64,000 bases of DNA from Thauera sp. 28 (GTDB taxonomy: Bacteria > Pseudomonadota > Gammaproteobacteria > Burkholderiales > Rhodocyclaceae): contig NZ_AMXA01000010.1 of assembly GCF_000310145.2 (NCBI RefSeq), positions 62,001 to 126,000 on the forward strand, given 5' to 3'. Each line of letters opens with the position of its first letter. The first letter of the stretch is position 1. This document shows, in pieces, positions 1-13,449 of the stretch. Under the pieces are notes generated by a model that saw only the letters and a list, made by a program, of their open reading frames with translations, searched no databases and was not told the origin of the DNA. The translations under genes and the position numbers were made by a program.

Positions 1-33
1 TCGCCTGATCCGCCGCCCACGCGTTGTGTGCCG

Positions 34-909
34 TCAGTGCAGGGTCGGCGGCCGGAACAGTGCGTCGATGTCGTCCGCATCGAAGCGGTAGGTGTGGTTC
101 GACAGGTCGTCGTGGACGACGATCTCTCCGTGTTCGGCGAGCATTGCGCGAACCTCCTGCTCGCCCAGGCCCTGTAGCATGGCCCCCACCTTGGCAGGGT
201 CGGCAGGCCAGTCGTGGCGAACCGGCCGAGCCTCGAACAGGCGCACGGTCTCCTCGGCGAACAGCCGGCGCAGGATCTCCTCGGCCTCCAGGCCAAGCAG
301 TTCGTCTTCGCGCACGGTCTGTGCCAGATGCTGCACCCGTGCCCATCCGTCGGCGTCGCGTTCGTCGGCGCCGGGCAGCTTCTGGACGAACAGCGCGACG
401 GCGGCGTCCGCCGAGCAGGCCAGCCAGAGGCCTGCGGGTTGTTGCTCCGACTGGGCGAGATAGTTCTCGAAGCAGCGGGCGATGCTGTCGCCTTCGAGCG
501 GGACCAGGCTCTGATAGGGCTGATCGAGGCCGGGGATGTCGAGCGAAAGCTGCAGGCGGCCGTCTCCGACCAGGTCGGCGACCCCGCCGTCGAGGGCCAC
601 CGAGGCAGGCACGGCGTCGGCCTTGGCGTAGGCGCGCAGGTTGAGCGATTCATTGCAGTCGACGACGAGCAGGCTGACCGGACCATGGCCGTTGACCTGG
701 AAGGTCAGCCGCCCGGGCTGCTTGAGGTTGCCGGCGATGACGGCAGACACGGCAGTCATCTGGCCGAGCAGGCTTGCCACGGCAGGCGCATACCCGCGCT
801 CGCGCTGCAGGGCCTGCCAGACGTCGGTCAGACGGACCACGGCGCCGCGGATGTCGAGTTCTTCCAGCAGGAAGCGCTGGACGTAACTTTTTGGGGGAAG
901 GGCATTCAT
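34..909 (-). CDS. hslO: Hsp33-family chaperone HslO without its zinc cysteines
   Basis: Hsp33 is a cytoplasmic holdase activated by oxidation, which releases zinc from a C-terminal C-x-C...C-x-x-C centre. The 291-residue protein has the whole fold: N-terminal domain (about 1-175, with the [14 protein letters not shown] stretch), linker helices, and the C-terminal VGAMLQGLG segment. The four cysteines are absent. By alignment to the family pattern from memory, the C-x-C site reads W234-P-A236 and the C-x-x-C site D267-D-L-S270. Hence normal redox switching seems impossible; activation by unfolding alone is a possibility. The start at 909 is preferred over an in-frame ATG 30 bases upstream because GGAA lies about 10 bases before it and the family begins here. 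Family call sure; activity uncertain. Confidence 0.93.
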   Translation of the reverse strand: MNALPPKSYVQRFLLEELDIRGAVVRLTDVWQALQRERGYAPAVASLLGQMTAVSAVIAGNLKQPGRLTFQVNGHGPVSLLVVDCNESLNLRAYAKADAVPASVALDGGVADLVGDGRLQLSLDIPGLDQPYQSLVPLEGDSIARCFENYLAQSEQQPAGLWLACSADAAVALFVQKLPGADERDADGWARVQHLAQTVREDELLGLEAEEILRRLFAEETVRLFEARPVRHDWPADPAKVGAMLQGLGEQEVRAMLAEHGEIVVHDDLSNHTYRFDADDIDALFRPPTLH

Positions 910-955
910 CAGTCGGTATTCCGTTGTCCCTGCACGCATGCAGGGGCTGTGTTGT

Positions 956-1309
956 TCAGCGTCGGGCGAGGTGCTCGAATGCTGCGGTATCGAGACCGAC
1001 GACGAGTTCGCCGTCGGCGAACTCGACCACCGGGCGGCGGATCAGGCTGGGCTGGGCCTGCATCAGCGCGATTGCGGCAGCGGTGTCGGCAAGCGCTTGC
1101 TGTTCGGCTGAGAGTTTGCGCCAGGTCGTGCCACGTGTGTTGACGAGGGCCTTCCAGCCCAGGCGGTCGCACCAGCGGGTCAGCGTTGCGGTGTCGATAC
1201 CGACCTTCTTGTAATCATGGAACGCATATGCGATGCCCTCGCCATCGAACCAGGCGAAGGTTTTTTTCATGGTGTCGCAGTTCTTGATGCCGTGGATGAT
1301 CGGTTTCAT
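956..1309 (-). CDS. ArsC/Spx-family reductase-like protein (YffB type)
   Basis: This 117-residue protein belongs to the thioredoxin-fold ArsC/Spx superfamily. It opens with [13 protein letters not shown], giving the single family cysteine at residue 11, and has the later [17 protein letters not shown] segment typical of YffB. Its length matches the family (about 115-120). YffB members are thought to act with glutathione rather than as arsenate reductases, and the true substrate is not known. It lies between tex and hslO on the same strand, 46 bases from each, so the three may be co-transcribed. Homology is clear, biochemical role is inferred from family only. Confidence 0.9.
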   Translation of the reverse strand: MKPIIHGIKNCDTMKKTFAWFDGEGIAYAFHDYKKVGIDTATLTRWCDRLGWKALVNTRGTTWRKLSAEQQALADTAAAIALMQAQPSLIRRPVVEFADGELVVGLDTAAFEHLARR

Positions 1310-1356
1310 GTCCTGAATCAGTGCTCTGAGGGTGGCGTGCGGCGGCGCGGTCCTGA

Positions 1357-3744
<2,388 letters not shown>

Positions 3745-3872
3745 GGGCGGAATACGGCCTCTAGGCGCTGGAGAGGGGGAGGGGCCGGATAGTGCAACAG
3801 GCAGCGCGCGAAGATCAACCGCGATTGCGTGATTGTGTGGGCGTGATTGCGGCCAGCGTGGCCGGGTGTCGA

Positions 3873-3878
3873 TACAAT
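3873..3878 (+). promoter_or_regulatory. Possible -10 box upstream of ygiQ
   Basis: TACAAT lies 11 bases before the chosen ygiQ start, in the tex-ygiQ divergent gap. No good -35 box is seen at 16-18 bases. If used, the transcript would have almost no leader, or translation would begin further downstream (for instance at the ATG at 4003). Confidence 0.3.
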
Positions 3879-3888
3879 GGCGCCCATC

Positions 3889-6084
3889 ATGCGTCAAACA
3901 GTTCGCTCCCTGCCTCCTGCTGCCCCTCCGCCCGCCTTGCCCGCAGGCGCTCCCAGCATTCTGCCCGCCGCCGAAAGTGGCGCCGCCGCGCCTTTCCTGC
4001 CCATGTCGCGCAAGGAAATGGACGCGCTCGGCTGGGACGAATGCGATGTGATCCTGGTGACGGGCGATGCCTATATCGACCACCCCAGTTTCGGCATGGC
4101 CCTTGTCGGGCGCCTGCTCGAAGCCCATGGCTTCAGGGTCGGCATCATCAGCCAGCCCGACTGGCAGTCGGCCGAGCCCTTCCGTGCGCTGGGCCGGCCA
4201 AGGCTGTATTTCGGCATCACCGCCGGCAACATGGATTCGCTGGTCAATCGCTATACCTCGGACCGCAAGATCCGCTCCGAGGACGCCTACACGCCGAATG
4301 CCGAGGCTGGCAAGCGGCCCGACCGCGCGGTGACGGTCTATGCGCAGCGCGCCCGGGAAGCTTTCCCGGGTACGCCGATCGTCATTGGCAGCATTGAGGC
4401 CTCGCTGCGCCGGATCGCGCACTATGACTACTGGTCGGACAAGGTGCGGCGCTCGGTGTTGCCGGACGCCAAGGCCGACATTTTGCTCTTCGGCAATGCC
4501 GAGCGTGCGCTGGTGGCGCTCACCCAGCGCATGGCGGCGGGCGAGGCGATCGACTCGATTCGCGATCTGCGCGGCACCGCCTTCATGGTCAAGCCGGGCT
4601 GGCGCCCGTCCGACGAGTGGCATGAAACCGATTCACTGGCGCTGGACCGGCCAGGGCGCATCGACACTCACCCCGACCCCTACGCGATGGAGCCGGCGGC
4701 GGCTGCGCCCAGGCCGACGGCGGACGGCGCCCAGCCGGTGCGCATCGTACCCGCAGCAGAGCGTGTCGCCGCACGCCGCGCCGACCGTGCCCACACGGTA
4801 ATCCGCCTGCCGTCCTACGAGCAGGTGAAGGACGATGCGGTGATGTACGCGCACGCCTCGCGGGTGTTCCACCTCGAGTCCAATCCGGGTAACGCGCGTG
4901 CCATGGTGCAGTGTCATGGCGAGGGGCCGGGCGCGCGTGACGTGTGGATCAACCCGCCGCCGGTGCCGCTCACCACGCCCGAGATGGATTTCGTCTACGG
5001 TCGTCCCTACGCGCGTGCGCCGCACCCGAGCTATGGCAGTGCCCGCATCCCGGCCTGGGACATGATCAAGTTCTCGATCAACATCATGCGCGGCTGTTTC
5101 GGTGGCTGTACCTTCTGTTCGATCACCGAGCACGAGGGCCGCATCATCCAGAGCCGCTCGCACGAATCGATCATCCACGAGATCGAGGAGATCCGCGACA
5201 AGTCGCCTGACTTCAAGGGCCACATCACCGATCTTGGCGGGCCCACGGCCAACATGTACCGGATGGCGTGCAAGAGCAAGGCGATCGAGGAAAACTGCCG
5301 ACGCCTGTCCTGTGTGTACCCGGGCATCTGCGAGAACCTGAACACCGATCACAGCTCGCTCGTCGAACTCTACCGCAAGGCGCGCGCCGTGCCCGGCGTC
5401 AAGCGCATCACCATCGGCTCGGGCCTGCGCTACGATCTGGCAGTGCGCTCGCCCGAGTACGTCAAGGAACTCGTCACCCATCACGTCAGCGGCCTGCTCA
5501 AGATTGCGCCCGAGCACACCGAGGAGAACACCCTCGCCAAGATGATGAAGCCGGGCATCGGTGCCTACGAGGAGTTCGCCCGCATGTTCGAGAAGTTCTC
5601 GGCGCAGGCTGGCAAGAAGCAGCACCTGGTGCCGTACTTCATCGCTGCCCATCCGGGGACGACCGACGAGGACATGCTCAACCTGGCGCTATGGCTGAAG
5701 AAGCACAACTTCCGCCTCGATCAGGTGCAGACTTTCCTGCCCACGCCGATGGCGATGGCGACCACGATGTATCACTCGCGCAAGAACCCGCTGAAAAAGG
5801 TGTCGGCCGACTCCGAAGTGGTCGAGACCGCGCGTGCTGGCAAGATCCGCAAGCTGCACAAGGCCTTCCTGCGCTGGCACGACCCGGAGAACTGGCCGAT
5901 CCTGCGCGAAGGCCTGATGCGCATGGGGCGCGCTGAACTCATCGGCAACGGGCCCAACTGCCTTGTGCCGCGGCATCAGCCGGTTGCCAACCAGGCGAGC
6001 GTTGCAACGCGCAAGCCGGCACCCGGGACGTGCCGATCGTCCGCGAAAGGCCGCAAGGCCGTTGACCGGCGGGGGGCGCGCTAG
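3889..6084 (+). CDS. ygiQ: YgiQ-family radical SAM protein (UPF0313)
   Basis: A 731-residue protein, close to the 739 of E. coli YgiQ. It has the family N-terminus ([18 protein letters not shown]), a B12-binding-like region, and the radical SAM cluster motif C-x3-C-x2-C in [17 protein letters not shown] (about residue 400-416), which would bind a 4Fe-4S cluster and S-adenosylmethionine. The reaction catalysed is unknown. The C-terminal region carries the [20 protein letters not shown] segment typical of the family. Alternative starts exist at 3847, 3877 and 4003; 3889 keeps the usual family length. It ends overlapping by 4 bases with the convergent diguanylate cyclase gene. Confidence 0.95.
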   Translation: MRQTVRSLPPAAPPPALPAGAPSILPAAESGAAAPFLPMSRKEMDALGWDECDVILVTGDAYIDHPSFGMALVGRLLEAHGFRVGIISQPDWQSAEPFRALGRPRLYFGITAGNMDSLVNRYTSDRKIRSEDAYTPNAEAGKRPDRAVTVYAQRAREAFPGTPIVIGSIEASLRRIAHYDYWSDKVRRSVLPDAKADILLFGNAERALVALTQRMAAGEAIDSIRDLRGTAFMVKPGWRPSDEWHETDSLALDRPGRIDTHPDPYAMEPAAAAPRPTADGAQPVRIVPAAERVAARRADRAHTVIRLPSYEQVKDDAVMYAHASRVFHLESNPGNARAMVQCHGEGPGARDVWINPPPVPLTTPEMDFVYGRPYARAPHPSYGSARIPAWDMIKFSINIMRGCFGGCTFCSITEHEGRIIQSRSHESIIHEIEEIRDKSPDFKGHITDLGGPTANMYRMACKSKAIEENCRRLSCVYPGICENLNTDHSSLVELYRKARAVPGVKRITIGSGLRYDLAVRSPEYVKELVTHHVSGLLKIAPEHTEENTLAKMMKPGIGAYEEFARMFEKFSAQAGKKQHLVPYFIAAHPGTTDEDMLNLALWLKKHNFRLDQVQTFLPTPMAMATTMYHSRKNPLKKVSADSEVVETARAGKIRKLHKAFLRWHDPENWPILREGLMRMGRAELIGNGPNCLVPRHQPVANQASVATRKPAPGTCRSSAKGRKAVDRRGAR

Positions 6085-8081
6085 GAGCGGGCGCTTCCTT
6101 GGCCGCCTGGCAGTGCGAGTGCCGATGCCGCGCTGGTCTCGACGCGGTTGCGCCCGCCCGCCTTGGCGCGGTACATCGCAGCGTCGGCCCGGCGCAGCAG
6201 CGACTCGGCGCTGTCGTCCTCGCCGCTGAAGCAGGTCAGGCCGATGCTTGGCGTGCTCTGGAGCGTCGCGGAGCCCACTTCGAAAGGCTGGTTCAGCGCG
6301 GCGAGGATCTTGTCGGTGATGACGGTGCCCTTGGCAAAGGCCTCCGTGCTGGAGTCGCCCAGGTCCTCGAGCATGATCACGAATTCATCCCCGCCCAGGC
6401 GTGCGACCGTGTCGCCCTCGCGTACGCATTGGCGCAGGCGGCTGGCAACCTCGCACAGCAACTCGTCGCCGGCTTCGTGGCCGTGGGCGTCGTTCACCGC
6501 CTTGAAGTGGTCGAGGTCGACGAACAGCAGTGCGCCGTGGTGGCCGTGGCGCCGGCTGTTTGCAAGGCCCTGCCGTAGCCGGTCGAGCAGGAAGCGGCGA
6601 TTGGGGAGTTGGGTGAGCGTGTCGACGAAGGCGAGGCTGCGCATGGTCTCCTCGGCGTGCTTGAGCGCGCTGATGTCGACGATCACCCCATCGAGCCAGA
6701 GGTCTCGACCCAGCGCATCGGCGTGCACCCGCCCGCGCTCGCTGACCCAGCGCACCGCTCCGTCACGACCGAGCATGCGGTATTCCACCTCGTAGCTCGT
6801 CTGCTTGTCCGCGGCGTCGCGGATGGCCTGCTCGATGCGAGGGATGTCCTCGGGCTCGATGAAGTCGGCGAAAGACACCGCTCCGGAGACGAACTCATCC
6901 GCCGTGGCACCGGTCAGCGCCTCGACGCTCTGGCCGATGTGGATCACGGGCCAGGGGGCGCCGACCTGGCAGCGGAAGACCACGCCAGGTACGTTCTCGA
7001 CCAGGGCGCGGAACTCGTCCCTGCTGGCGGCAAGGCTGTTCGCCGCGGCCTGCATGCGCCGACGGTGGAGTGCGTTGGTACGCAATACCGTGAACAGCAG
7101 CACCCCTAGTGCCGAGCCGCCGACGAGGATCAACATCGGTTCCGCACTTTGGGAGTCGGCCTCGAAAGCCGCCGTGCTGCTGAAGCGCACCACCCAGTTG
7201 CGGCCGCCGACCTCCACCGCATGCGTCACCGTGTGACGTGCGTCGTGGCGCGCTGGGGCAGAGGCGAACAGCAGGTTGGCGTCGTCGGGGTGGTCGTCGA
7301 AGAGCTCGACGATGGCGTTGCGCAGGCCGTCGGCGAAGATGCTGCGCATCATGTCGTGCGCACGAAATGGGCTGTAGACATAGCCGAGCAGTGCGGTCCG
7401 TCGCCCCACGACATCACGGGTGTCGATCTGGCGATCGAAAACGGGGAGATAGATCAGGAAGCCGGGCTGAGTGTTCCGGCCGTCCTCCTGGACCAGCGTC
7501 ACCTTGCCCGATAGCGCGGCTTGGCCACTGTCGCGCGCGCGCGACATCGCCTCGCGCCGCACCGGCTCTGAGTACATGTCGTAGCCGAAGGCACGCAGGT
7601 TGCGGTCGATGAAGGGCTCGAGGTAGACGATGCTCGTGTAGGGGTCGCGCGCGCCCGGCGGGTGGACGCTGTAGCCCGGAAAGCCCTCGCTGCGCACTGC
7701 GGCATGGTGCTCATCGAGCCTGGATGCAGGGATCAGCTCGGCAAAGCCGATGCCCTGGATGCCTGGCAATCCATCGTCGAGGTCGAGTGCAGCGACGTAG
7801 TCGTGCCACTCCTTGCGGTCGACATGCTCGCTCGCCGCGAACAGCGCCGCGCCACCGCGCAAGACCTGCTCGTAGGCGCGCATGCGCGACAGGAGCTGGT
7901 TGCGCGCCACTTCCGTGCCGATCATGAAGCGGTCCTGGGCCCGCGTGTCGAGATGGGTAGCCACGTACTGCGCCAGTGCGATGGTCAGCGCACAGCTCAC
8001 GCCCAAGGCAAGCCACGCGGCGGCACTGCGGTCGAGCAGTCCCGGGGTGCGGCCTTGCGGAGCATTCGCTTCTGGCGGCAT
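6081..8081 (-). CDS. CHASE-PAS-GGDEF membrane diguanylate cyclase
   Basis: The 666-residue protein is built as a membrane signalling enzyme making cyclic di-GMP. A first transmembrane helix (about 22-42) and a second (about 310-330) flank a periplasmic CHASE sensor domain with the typical [10 protein letters not shown] and [18 protein letters not shown] stretches. A cytoplasmic PAS/PAC module follows (about 350-470), then a GGDEF domain whose active-site loop is intact ([14 protein letters not shown]). An RxxD inhibitory site (REGD) sits five residues before GGDEF, so product feedback is likely. No EAL domain is present. The ligand of the CHASE domain is unknown. It is transcribed toward ygiQ. 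Confidence 0.95.
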   Translation of the reverse strand: MPPEANAPQGRTPGLLDRSAAAWLALGVSCALTIALAQYVATHLDTRAQDRFMIGTEVARNQLLSRMRAYEQVLRGGAALFAASEHVDRKEWHDYVAALDLDDGLPGIQGIGFAELIPASRLDEHHAAVRSEGFPGYSVHPPGARDPYTSIVYLEPFIDRNLRAFGYDMYSEPVRREAMSRARDSGQAALSGKVTLVQEDGRNTQPGFLIYLPVFDRQIDTRDVVGRRTALLGYVYSPFRAHDMMRSIFADGLRNAIVELFDDHPDDANLLFASAPARHDARHTVTHAVEVGGRNWVVRFSSTAAFEADSQSAEPMLILVGGSALGVLLFTVLRTNALHRRRMQAAANSLAASRDEFRALVENVPGVVFRCQVGAPWPVIHIGQSVEALTGATADEFVSGAVSFADFIEPEDIPRIEQAIRDAADKQTSYEVEYRMLGRDGAVRWVSERGRVHADALGRDLWLDGVIVDISALKHAEETMRSLAFVDTLTQLPNRRFLLDRLRQGLANSRRHGHHGALLFVDLDHFKAVNDAHGHEAGDELLCEVASRLRQCVREGDTVARLGGDEFVIMLEDLGDSSTEAFAKGTVITDKILAALNQPFEVGSATLQSTPSIGLTCFSGEDDSAESLLRRADAAMYRAKAGGRNRVETSAASALALPGGQGSARS

Positions 8082-8289
8082 GGGGCGACGTTTCCTGCGC
8101 TGTCGTTACCGATCAGTGTTTCACGAATTTCGGGCGCCTGCCAGCGTCGTGGCCGGCGGGCTGCAGCGCTGCCGGGCTTGGCGGCAAGTGCCCCGACTTA
8201 CATTCGCATGCGCTTTGGTGTCGCGCTGCAGGCCAAGGGCGGGCACAATGCCGGGCTTGTCCGAACCGGGCTGAGGATACCTGAATTCC

Positions 8290-9546
8290 ATGCGTTATGA
8301 ATTTCTCGTGGGCATGCGCTACACGCGCTCGCGCAAGCGCGCGCAGGGGCGCAACCGTTTCATCTCCTTCATTTCGTTCGTATCCATGTTTGGCATCGCG
8401 CTCGGGGTTGCGGCCCTGATCGTCGTACTGTCGGTCATGAACGGCTTCCAGGAGGAGTTGCGCACCCGCATCCTGGGGGTTGCCTCCCATATCCAGGTGC
8501 AGAGCCGCGGCGAGGGGTTGGAGACCTGGCAACAGGTCGCAGAGGAGAGCATGCAGCATCCTTCGGTGCGCGCGGCCGCGCCCTACGTGCAGGAGCAGGG
8601 CATGCTGTCCTTCGACGATGCAGTACGCGGCACCGTCGTGCGCGGGGTCATTCCGAGCGAGGAAGACAAGGTGGCCGACTTCGGCGGCTACATGCAGAGT
8701 GGCGACTTCCACGCCTTGCAAGCCGGGCGCTTCGGCATCGTGCTCGGGCGCGACCTTGCATTTGCCCTGCGCGTGCAACTGGGCGACAAGGTGACACTGA
8801 TCGCGCCTCAGGGGCTGGTCACTCCAGCCGCGGTGCTACCGCGCGTCAAGCAGTTCGAGGTGGTGGGCATCTTCGAGGCTGGCATGTACGAATACGACTC
8901 CGGCCTTGCCCTGGTGCATGTCGCCGATGCCCAGGCGCTGTATCGGCTCGGTGATGCGGTGAGTGGCGTGCGGCTCAAGCTCGACGATCTGTTTGCCGCG
9001 CCGCGTGTGGCCCGCGAGCTGGCGCTGATGATCAGCGAGCCCGGGCTGATCGTGGCTGACTGGACGCGCAGCCATGCCAACTTCTTCCGCGCCGTCGCGC
9101 TCGAGAAGACGATGATGACGCTGATCCTGTTCCTGATCGTCGCGGTGGCCGCCTTCAACATCGTATCCACGCTGGTCATGGCAGTGCAGGAGAAGTATGC
9201 CGACATCGCCATCCTGCGCACTCTGGGTGCGAGCCCGGCCTCGATCATGACCATCTTCGTGCTCCAGGGCTCGATCATCGGTGTCGTCGGTCTGCTGGCC
9301 GGCGTCGCTGGCGGGCTTGCCATCGCCGGCAACCTCGATGTGGTGATCCCCGCGCTCGAGACGGTGACCGGGGCTACGCTGTGGAACAAGGAGGTGTATT
9401 ACATCGACGAGTTGCCATCGAAGGTGTTGACGTCCGACGTGGTCAGCATCGTGTCCGTGTCCTTTGTACTCACCCTGCTGGCGGCGATCTACCCTAGTTG
9501 GCGCGCGTCACGGGTGAACCCGGCGGAGGCCCTGCGCTATGAGTGA
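8290..9546 (+). CDS. lolC: Lipoprotein-releasing ABC transporter permease LolC/E
   Basis: This inner-membrane permease works with LolD to extract mature lipoproteins from the inner membrane and pass them to LolA. The 418-residue protein has the family N-terminus ([15 protein letters not shown]), one transmembrane helix (about 25-50), a large periplasmic domain, and three C-terminal helices (about 275-400), with the FtsX-like segment [21 protein letters not shown] single permease is encoded here, so it may form homodimers (LolF type), as in bacteria lacking a separate lolE; a lolE elsewhere cannot be excluded. It overlaps lolD by 8 bases, which indicates translational coupling. Confidence 0.95.
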   Translation: MRYEFLVGMRYTRSRKRAQGRNRFISFISFVSMFGIALGVAALIVVLSVMNGFQEELRTRILGVASHIQVQSRGEGLETWQQVAEESMQHPSVRAAAPYVQEQGMLSFDDAVRGTVVRGVIPSEEDKVADFGGYMQSGDFHALQAGRFGIVLGRDLAFALRVQLGDKVTLIAPQGLVTPAAVLPRVKQFEVVGIFEAGMYEYDSGLALVHVADAQALYRLGDAVSGVRLKLDDLFAAPRVARELALMISEPGLIVADWTRSHANFFRAVALEKTMMTLILFLIVAVAAFNIVSTLVMAVQEKYADIAILRTLGASPASIMTIFVLQGSIIGVVGLLAGVAGGLAIAGNLDVVIPALETVTGATLWNKEVYYIDELPSKVLTSDVVSIVSVSFVLTLLAAIYPSWRASRVNPAEALRYE

Positions 9547-10237
9547 TCCCGTGATGATGCCGGCGGCTTCGTCGGTGGTGGCCTGCGAAGGCCTGAGCAA
9601 ACACTTCCGTGAAGGTGCCGATGCGGTCAAAGTGCTCGACGGCGTGAATCTGCGCATCGAGCGTGGCGAGCGCGTCGCCATCGTCGGCGCCTCGGGTTCG
9701 GGCAAGAGCACGCTGCTGCATCTGCTCGGCGGGCTGGACGTACCCAGTGCGGGCAAGGTCAGCCTGATGGGGCAGGATTTCTCGGGCATGTCGGAAACGG
9801 CGCGTGGCCGGTTGCGCAACGCTGCGCTGGGCTTCGTGTACCAGTTTCATCACCTGCTGCCCGAGTTCAGCGCGCTGGAGAATGTCGCCATGCCGCTTTA
9901 CGTCCGCCGTATCGCCCGCGAGGAGGCCGAGGCGCGGGCGGCCAGGATGCTCACCGAGGTCGGTCTTGGTCATCGCCTCGATCACGCGCCGGGCGAACTG
10001 TCCGGTGGCGAGCGCCAGCGTGCGGCGATCGCTCGCGCCCTGGTGAGCGAGCCGGCCTGCGTGCTCGCCGACGAGCCGACAGGCAACCTCGATAGGCGAA
10101 CTGCGGGTGCGGTGTTCGAGCTGATGCTGTCGCTCAATGAGCGCTTCTCGACCAGCTTCGTCATCGTCACCCATGATGAAGCGCTCGCCGCACGCGCCCA
10201 GCGCACCTTGCGGCTGAGTGATGGCCGGCTCGAATAG
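9539..10237 (+). CDS. lolD: Lipoprotein-releasing ABC transporter ATPase LolD
   Basis: The ATPase subunit of the Lol exporter, 232 residues. Walker A is GASGSGKST, the signature motif is [15 protein letters not shown], and Walker B is [12 protein letters not shown], followed by the H-loop ([11 protein letters not shown]). The Q-loop region [18 protein letters not shown] is the LolD-type variant that distinguishes it from MacB relatives. The start overlaps the end of lolC, so both are made from one message. Confidence 0.97.
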   Translation: MSDPVMMPAASSVVACEGLSKHFREGADAVKVLDGVNLRIERGERVAIVGASGSGKSTLLHLLGGLDVPSAGKVSLMGQDFSGMSETARGRLRNAALGFVYQFHHLLPEFSALENVAMPLYVRRIAREEAEARAARMLTEVGLGHRLDHAPGELSGGERQRAAIARALVSEPACVLADEPTGNLDRRTAGAVFELMLSLNERFSTSFVIVTHDEALAARAQRTLRLSDGRLE

Positions 10238-10246
10238 TGCCGTCGC

Positions 10247-10288
10247 GGGAGGCGCTGCTGCCGTGCTCAGCGCGGAGCGGCGCCTCCC
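10247..10288. terminator. Possible two-way hairpin between lolD and DUF2062 gene
   Basis: GGGAGGCGC at 10247-10255 pairs perfectly with GCGCCTCCC at 10280-10288 across a 24-base loop. It lies between convergent genes, though the distal arm is inside the end of the DUF2062 coding region. No clear T-run follows on either strand, so termination is uncertain. Confidence 0.3.
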
Positions 10289-10830
10289 GTTCTTGCGCGC
10301 CGGGCTTTGCGCTGAGCCCACTGGCGCAAAAGCCAGTAGCGCCAGCTCCAGCGCACGCCCAGGTAGCCCACGATCGACAAGCCCGCCGCGAGTGCCACCA
10401 GGCCGATGAACAGGGGTCTGCCCAGGCTTGTCGTCCACGCGAGCAGATCGCTGATCCAGGTCGCCGGGTTCAGGCTGGCGAGTTCGGGGGGTGGAGCAAA
10501 CGCAATGTCCCCGTTGCCAGTGATGAGGCTGCCGATCCCGAAGGCCAGCACATACAGGGGCACGATGGTGATCGGGTTGGTGTAGAGCGTCGTCAGCAAG
10601 GCGAGCGGCAAATTGACCCGAAAGGCCACGCAGAAGAGCGCAGCACTGAGCATCTGCAGCGGGCCGGGGACAAGGCCGCAGAACAGGCCCACGGCTACCG
10701 CGCCTGCGGCGGAATGGCGGTTCAGGTGCCACAGGCGCGGATGCAGCAGGGTGGATGCGAACGGGCGCAGCCAGCGGTTCGCGCTGATGGTCTGGTGATC
10801 GGGCAGGAGGCGCTTGAGTCGCTTGCGCAT
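10267..10830 (-). CDS. DUF2062 membrane protein
   Basis: A 187-residue inner-membrane protein of the DUF2062 family. It has a basic N-terminus (MRKRLKRLLPDHQTI), then hydrophobic segments around residues 40-60, 70-95 and 140-165, and the family stretch AVAVGLFCGLVPGPLQ. The basic C-terminus (WAQRKARRARTGG) should be cytoplasmic. DUF2062 has no proven role to my knowledge; it often sits near comEC and lolCD, as here. The start at 10830 gives the family N-terminus; the frame continues upstream without a better start. Confidence 0.88.
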   Translation of the reverse strand: MRKRLKRLLPDHQTISANRWLRPFASTLLHPRLWHLNRHSAAGAVAVGLFCGLVPGPLQMLSAALFCVAFRVNLPLALLTTLYTNPITIVPLYVLAFGIGSLITGNGDIAFAPPPELASLNPATWISDLLAWTTSLGRPLFIGLVALAAGLSIVGYLGVRWSWRYWLLRQWAQRKARRARTGGAAPR

Positions 10831-10966
10831 GGACTTGTCTTGCTGGCGCAGGGTTCCTGGACGGCGGCGCAGTCTAGCAGTTCGGCAGCCGTCCGGGCCC
10901 TTGTGTCCCGGCTGATGTGGGCTGCCGATTGTCACCACAGGTTTCGCTGCGGATAGGCAGCAGGCA

Positions 10967-13366
10967 ATGCTTTTGGCATCATTCGATGTCATGAGGATGG
11001 TTGCGTTGGGTTTCCTGGCAGGCGTGTGCCTGCTTCAAACCCGCAGCACGCTCGATGCCGGGCCTGCAGCGGCGGGCATTGCACTTGCGTGCGTGCTGCT
11101 CGGGGCGCTGTTCGGCGCGAGCGCCAGGGGCTGGGCGGGGCGCTACGCCATCGCTGCCTGTGTCGTGGCGACGGCATGTGCGACGGGGTTCGCGTGGGCG
11201 GCGCAGCGTGCGGAGTGGCGCATGGCCGATGCCCTCGCCCACACGCTGGAAGGGCAGGATATCTCGGTGGCGGGGCGCATCACCGGCTTGCCGCAACCCT
11301 TGGCCGGCGGCTGGCGATTCGTGTTCGAGCCCGACGCCGCGCCGGAAGGTGTGCCCGCTCGCATCCAGTTGTCGTGGTACGAAAACCATCGTGCGCCGAA
11401 CCCCCTTCCGGCCTTGCAGGCCGGCGAGCGTTGGCACTTCGTGGTCCGCCTCAGGCCCCCGCATGGTTTTGCCAATCCGCATGGTTTCGACTACGAGGGC
11501 TGGCTGCTCGAGCGCGCCATTCGTGCGACCGGCTACGTACGTGCGGATGCCGAATTGCTCGACGCCGCGCCAAGCGGTGTAATGCAATGGGTGCACCGTC
11601 AGCGTGGGGTCGTGCGCGAACGCATTCTCGCCGCATTGCCGGAGGGCGAGCATGCAGGCGTGCTCGCCGCACTGGCCGTGGGCGACCAGCGCGCAATTGC
11701 AGAGGCCGACTGGACCGTATTCCGCAATACCGGCATTGGCCATCTCGTGGCGGTGTCGGGGCTGCACGTCAGCCTGGTCGGCTTGCTGTGTGGCGGCTTG
11801 TGCAGCCTGGCGTGGCGGCGGGCTCCGGGCTTGGCGTTGCGTCTGCCAGTACACAAGGCGCGCGCCTTGGCAGCCCTTGCGGGGGCAAGCGCCTATGCAC
11901 TGCTGGCCGGGCTTGGCCTGCCGGTGCTGCGGGCCTGGCTGATGCTGGCGGTGGCGGTACTGGCGCTGCTTTCCGGCCGCAGGCTGGCAGCTTCGCGCGT
12001 GCTGGCGGCAGCGCTGCTGGTGGTGCTGGTGGCCGACCCGTGGGCCGTGCTGTCGGCCGGGTTCTGGATGTCATTTGCGGCGGTGGCGATCATCCTGGCC
12101 GTGCTCGGTGGTCGCGTCCGCCCGCCTTCGGGATGGCGCGCCGCGTTGCGCGTGCAGTTGGCGATCAGCTTTGCGCTGGCGCCTGCGCTGCTCGCCCTGT
12201 TTCAGTCCTTCCCGCTCGTGTCGCCGCTGGCCAATCTGGTCGCCATCCCGGGGGTGAGCTTCGTGATCGCGCCGCTCGTGCTGCTCGCGCTGATCGTGCC
12301 GGTCGATGGCCTGTTCGTCCTGGCACATGGCGCCACCGTGATGATGATGGATGTCGTGCGGCCGCTTGCCGAGCTCGAACACGCGCTCTGGGAGCAGGCC
12401 CGGCCGCCGCCATGGCTGATTGCCGCTGGGGCGCTCGCCGTCGCCATGCTGTTGTTGCCACGCGCGACGCCCGGGCGTCTGGCGGCGCCGGCGCTGCTTG
12501 CCGGACTGGCGTTGTGGGCACCCCCGCGGCCGGAGCCGGGTGCTTTCGTAGCCCGCACGCTCGATGTCGGCCAGGGCTTGGCGGTGCATGTACAGACACA
12601 CCGCCACGACATGCTGTTCGATGCCGGTCCTGCTTACGGCATGAGCGCCGACGCGGGTAGCCGTGTCATCCTGCCCTACTTGCGCGCGCACGGCGTTGCC
12701 GCGCTCGATCTGCTCGTGCTTTCACACGATGACATCGATCATGTCGGCGGTGCTTCGAGCCTCCTTGAGGCGATGTCGGTGGGCACCGTGCTTGCCGGTC
12801 CACATGACGCTGATGCGCGCTGGGGAGCGGCCTGGGCAGCCCAGGCCGGCGCGGCGGGTACGGCGCGGCGTTGCCAGCGCGGCCAGGCATGGGAATGGGA
12901 TGGCGTCCGTTTCGAGGTACTGCATCCGGGCGGTGAGGTGGCGCTTGCTGGCTCGTCACGCCACGATAATGACAACTCCTGCGTGCTGCGAGTGCTTGGC
13001 CCCGGGGGCGCGCTCTTGCTTACCGGCGACATCGGACGCAACGCGGAGGCACAACTGATCGCCCGCGAGCGCGAGGGTTTGGAGAGCGACGTGGTACTGA
13101 GTCCTCACCATGGCAGCCGCAGTTCGTCTTCGCAGGCGTTCGTGGCAGCGACCTCGCCTGAGCACGTGATCCATTCGGCGGGCCGGCGTAACGCCTTCGG
13201 TCATCCGCATCCCGAGGTGTTGGCACGCTGGACGCAGGCGGGGACACGCAACTGGCGTACCGACAGCCAGGGCGCGGTGACGGCGGCGTTCCCGGCGCGT
13301 GGCGGCGAGCGCGTCCGCATCAGGGCGGAGCGCACCGAACGGACGCGATACTGGCATGGGCGCTGA
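10967..13366 (+). CDS. comEC: DNA uptake channel protein ComEC/Rec2
   Basis: ComEC forms the inner-membrane pore for incoming single-stranded DNA in natural transformation. The 799-residue product has N-terminal helices and a DUF4131 region (about 1-200), the Competence membrane domain (about 220-500, with TGIGHLVAVSGLHVSLVG), and a C-terminal metallo-beta-lactamase fold starting at LDVGQGLAVHVQTH. The metal site SHDDIDHVGG (about 586-595) and a later SPHHGSRSSSS motif are intact, so nuclease activity is plausible. The start could be 10967 or the ATG at 10991; neither has a strong ribosome site. Its presence suggests the strain, or an ancestor, is transformable if pilus genes exist elsewhere. 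Confidence 0.95.
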   Translation: MLLASFDVMRMVALGFLAGVCLLQTRSTLDAGPAAAGIALACVLLGALFGASARGWAGRYAIAACVVATACATGFAWAAQRAEWRMADALAHTLEGQDISVAGRITGLPQPLAGGWRFVFEPDAAPEGVPARIQLSWYENHRAPNPLPALQAGERWHFVVRLRPPHGFANPHGFDYEGWLLERAIRATGYVRADAELLDAAPSGVMQWVHRQRGVVRERILAALPEGEHAGVLAALAVGDQRAIAEADWTVFRNTGIGHLVAVSGLHVSLVGLLCGGLCSLAWRRAPGLALRLPVHKARALAALAGASAYALLAGLGLPVLRAWLMLAVAVLALLSGRRLAASRVLAAALLVVLVADPWAVLSAGFWMSFAAVAIILAVLGGRVRPPSGWRAALRVQLAISFALAPALLALFQSFPLVSPLANLVAIPGVSFVIAPLVLLALIVPVDGLFVLAHGATVMMMDVVRPLAELEHALWEQARPPPWLIAAGALAVAMLLLPRATPGRLAAPALLAGLALWAPPRPEPGAFVARTLDVGQGLAVHVQTHRHDMLFDAGPAYGMSADAGSRVILPYLRAHGVAALDLLVLSHDDIDHVGGASSLLEAMSVGTVLAGPHDADARWGAAWAAQAGAAGTARRCQRGQAWEWDGVRFEVLHPGGEVALAGSSRHDNDNSCVLRVLGPGGALLLTGDIGRNAEAQLIAREREGLESDVVLSPHHGSRSSSSQAFVAATSPEHVIHSAGRRNAFGHPHPEVLARWTQAGTRNWRTDSQGAVTAAFPARGGERVRIRAERTERTRYWHGR

Positions 13367-13449
13367 GTGCCGTCAGCGACAGTCGCAGCCTCAGTCGCAT
13401 TCGGGCTAGACTTGGGTCACTGCCGATAACACGGGATCTGCCTGCTGCC

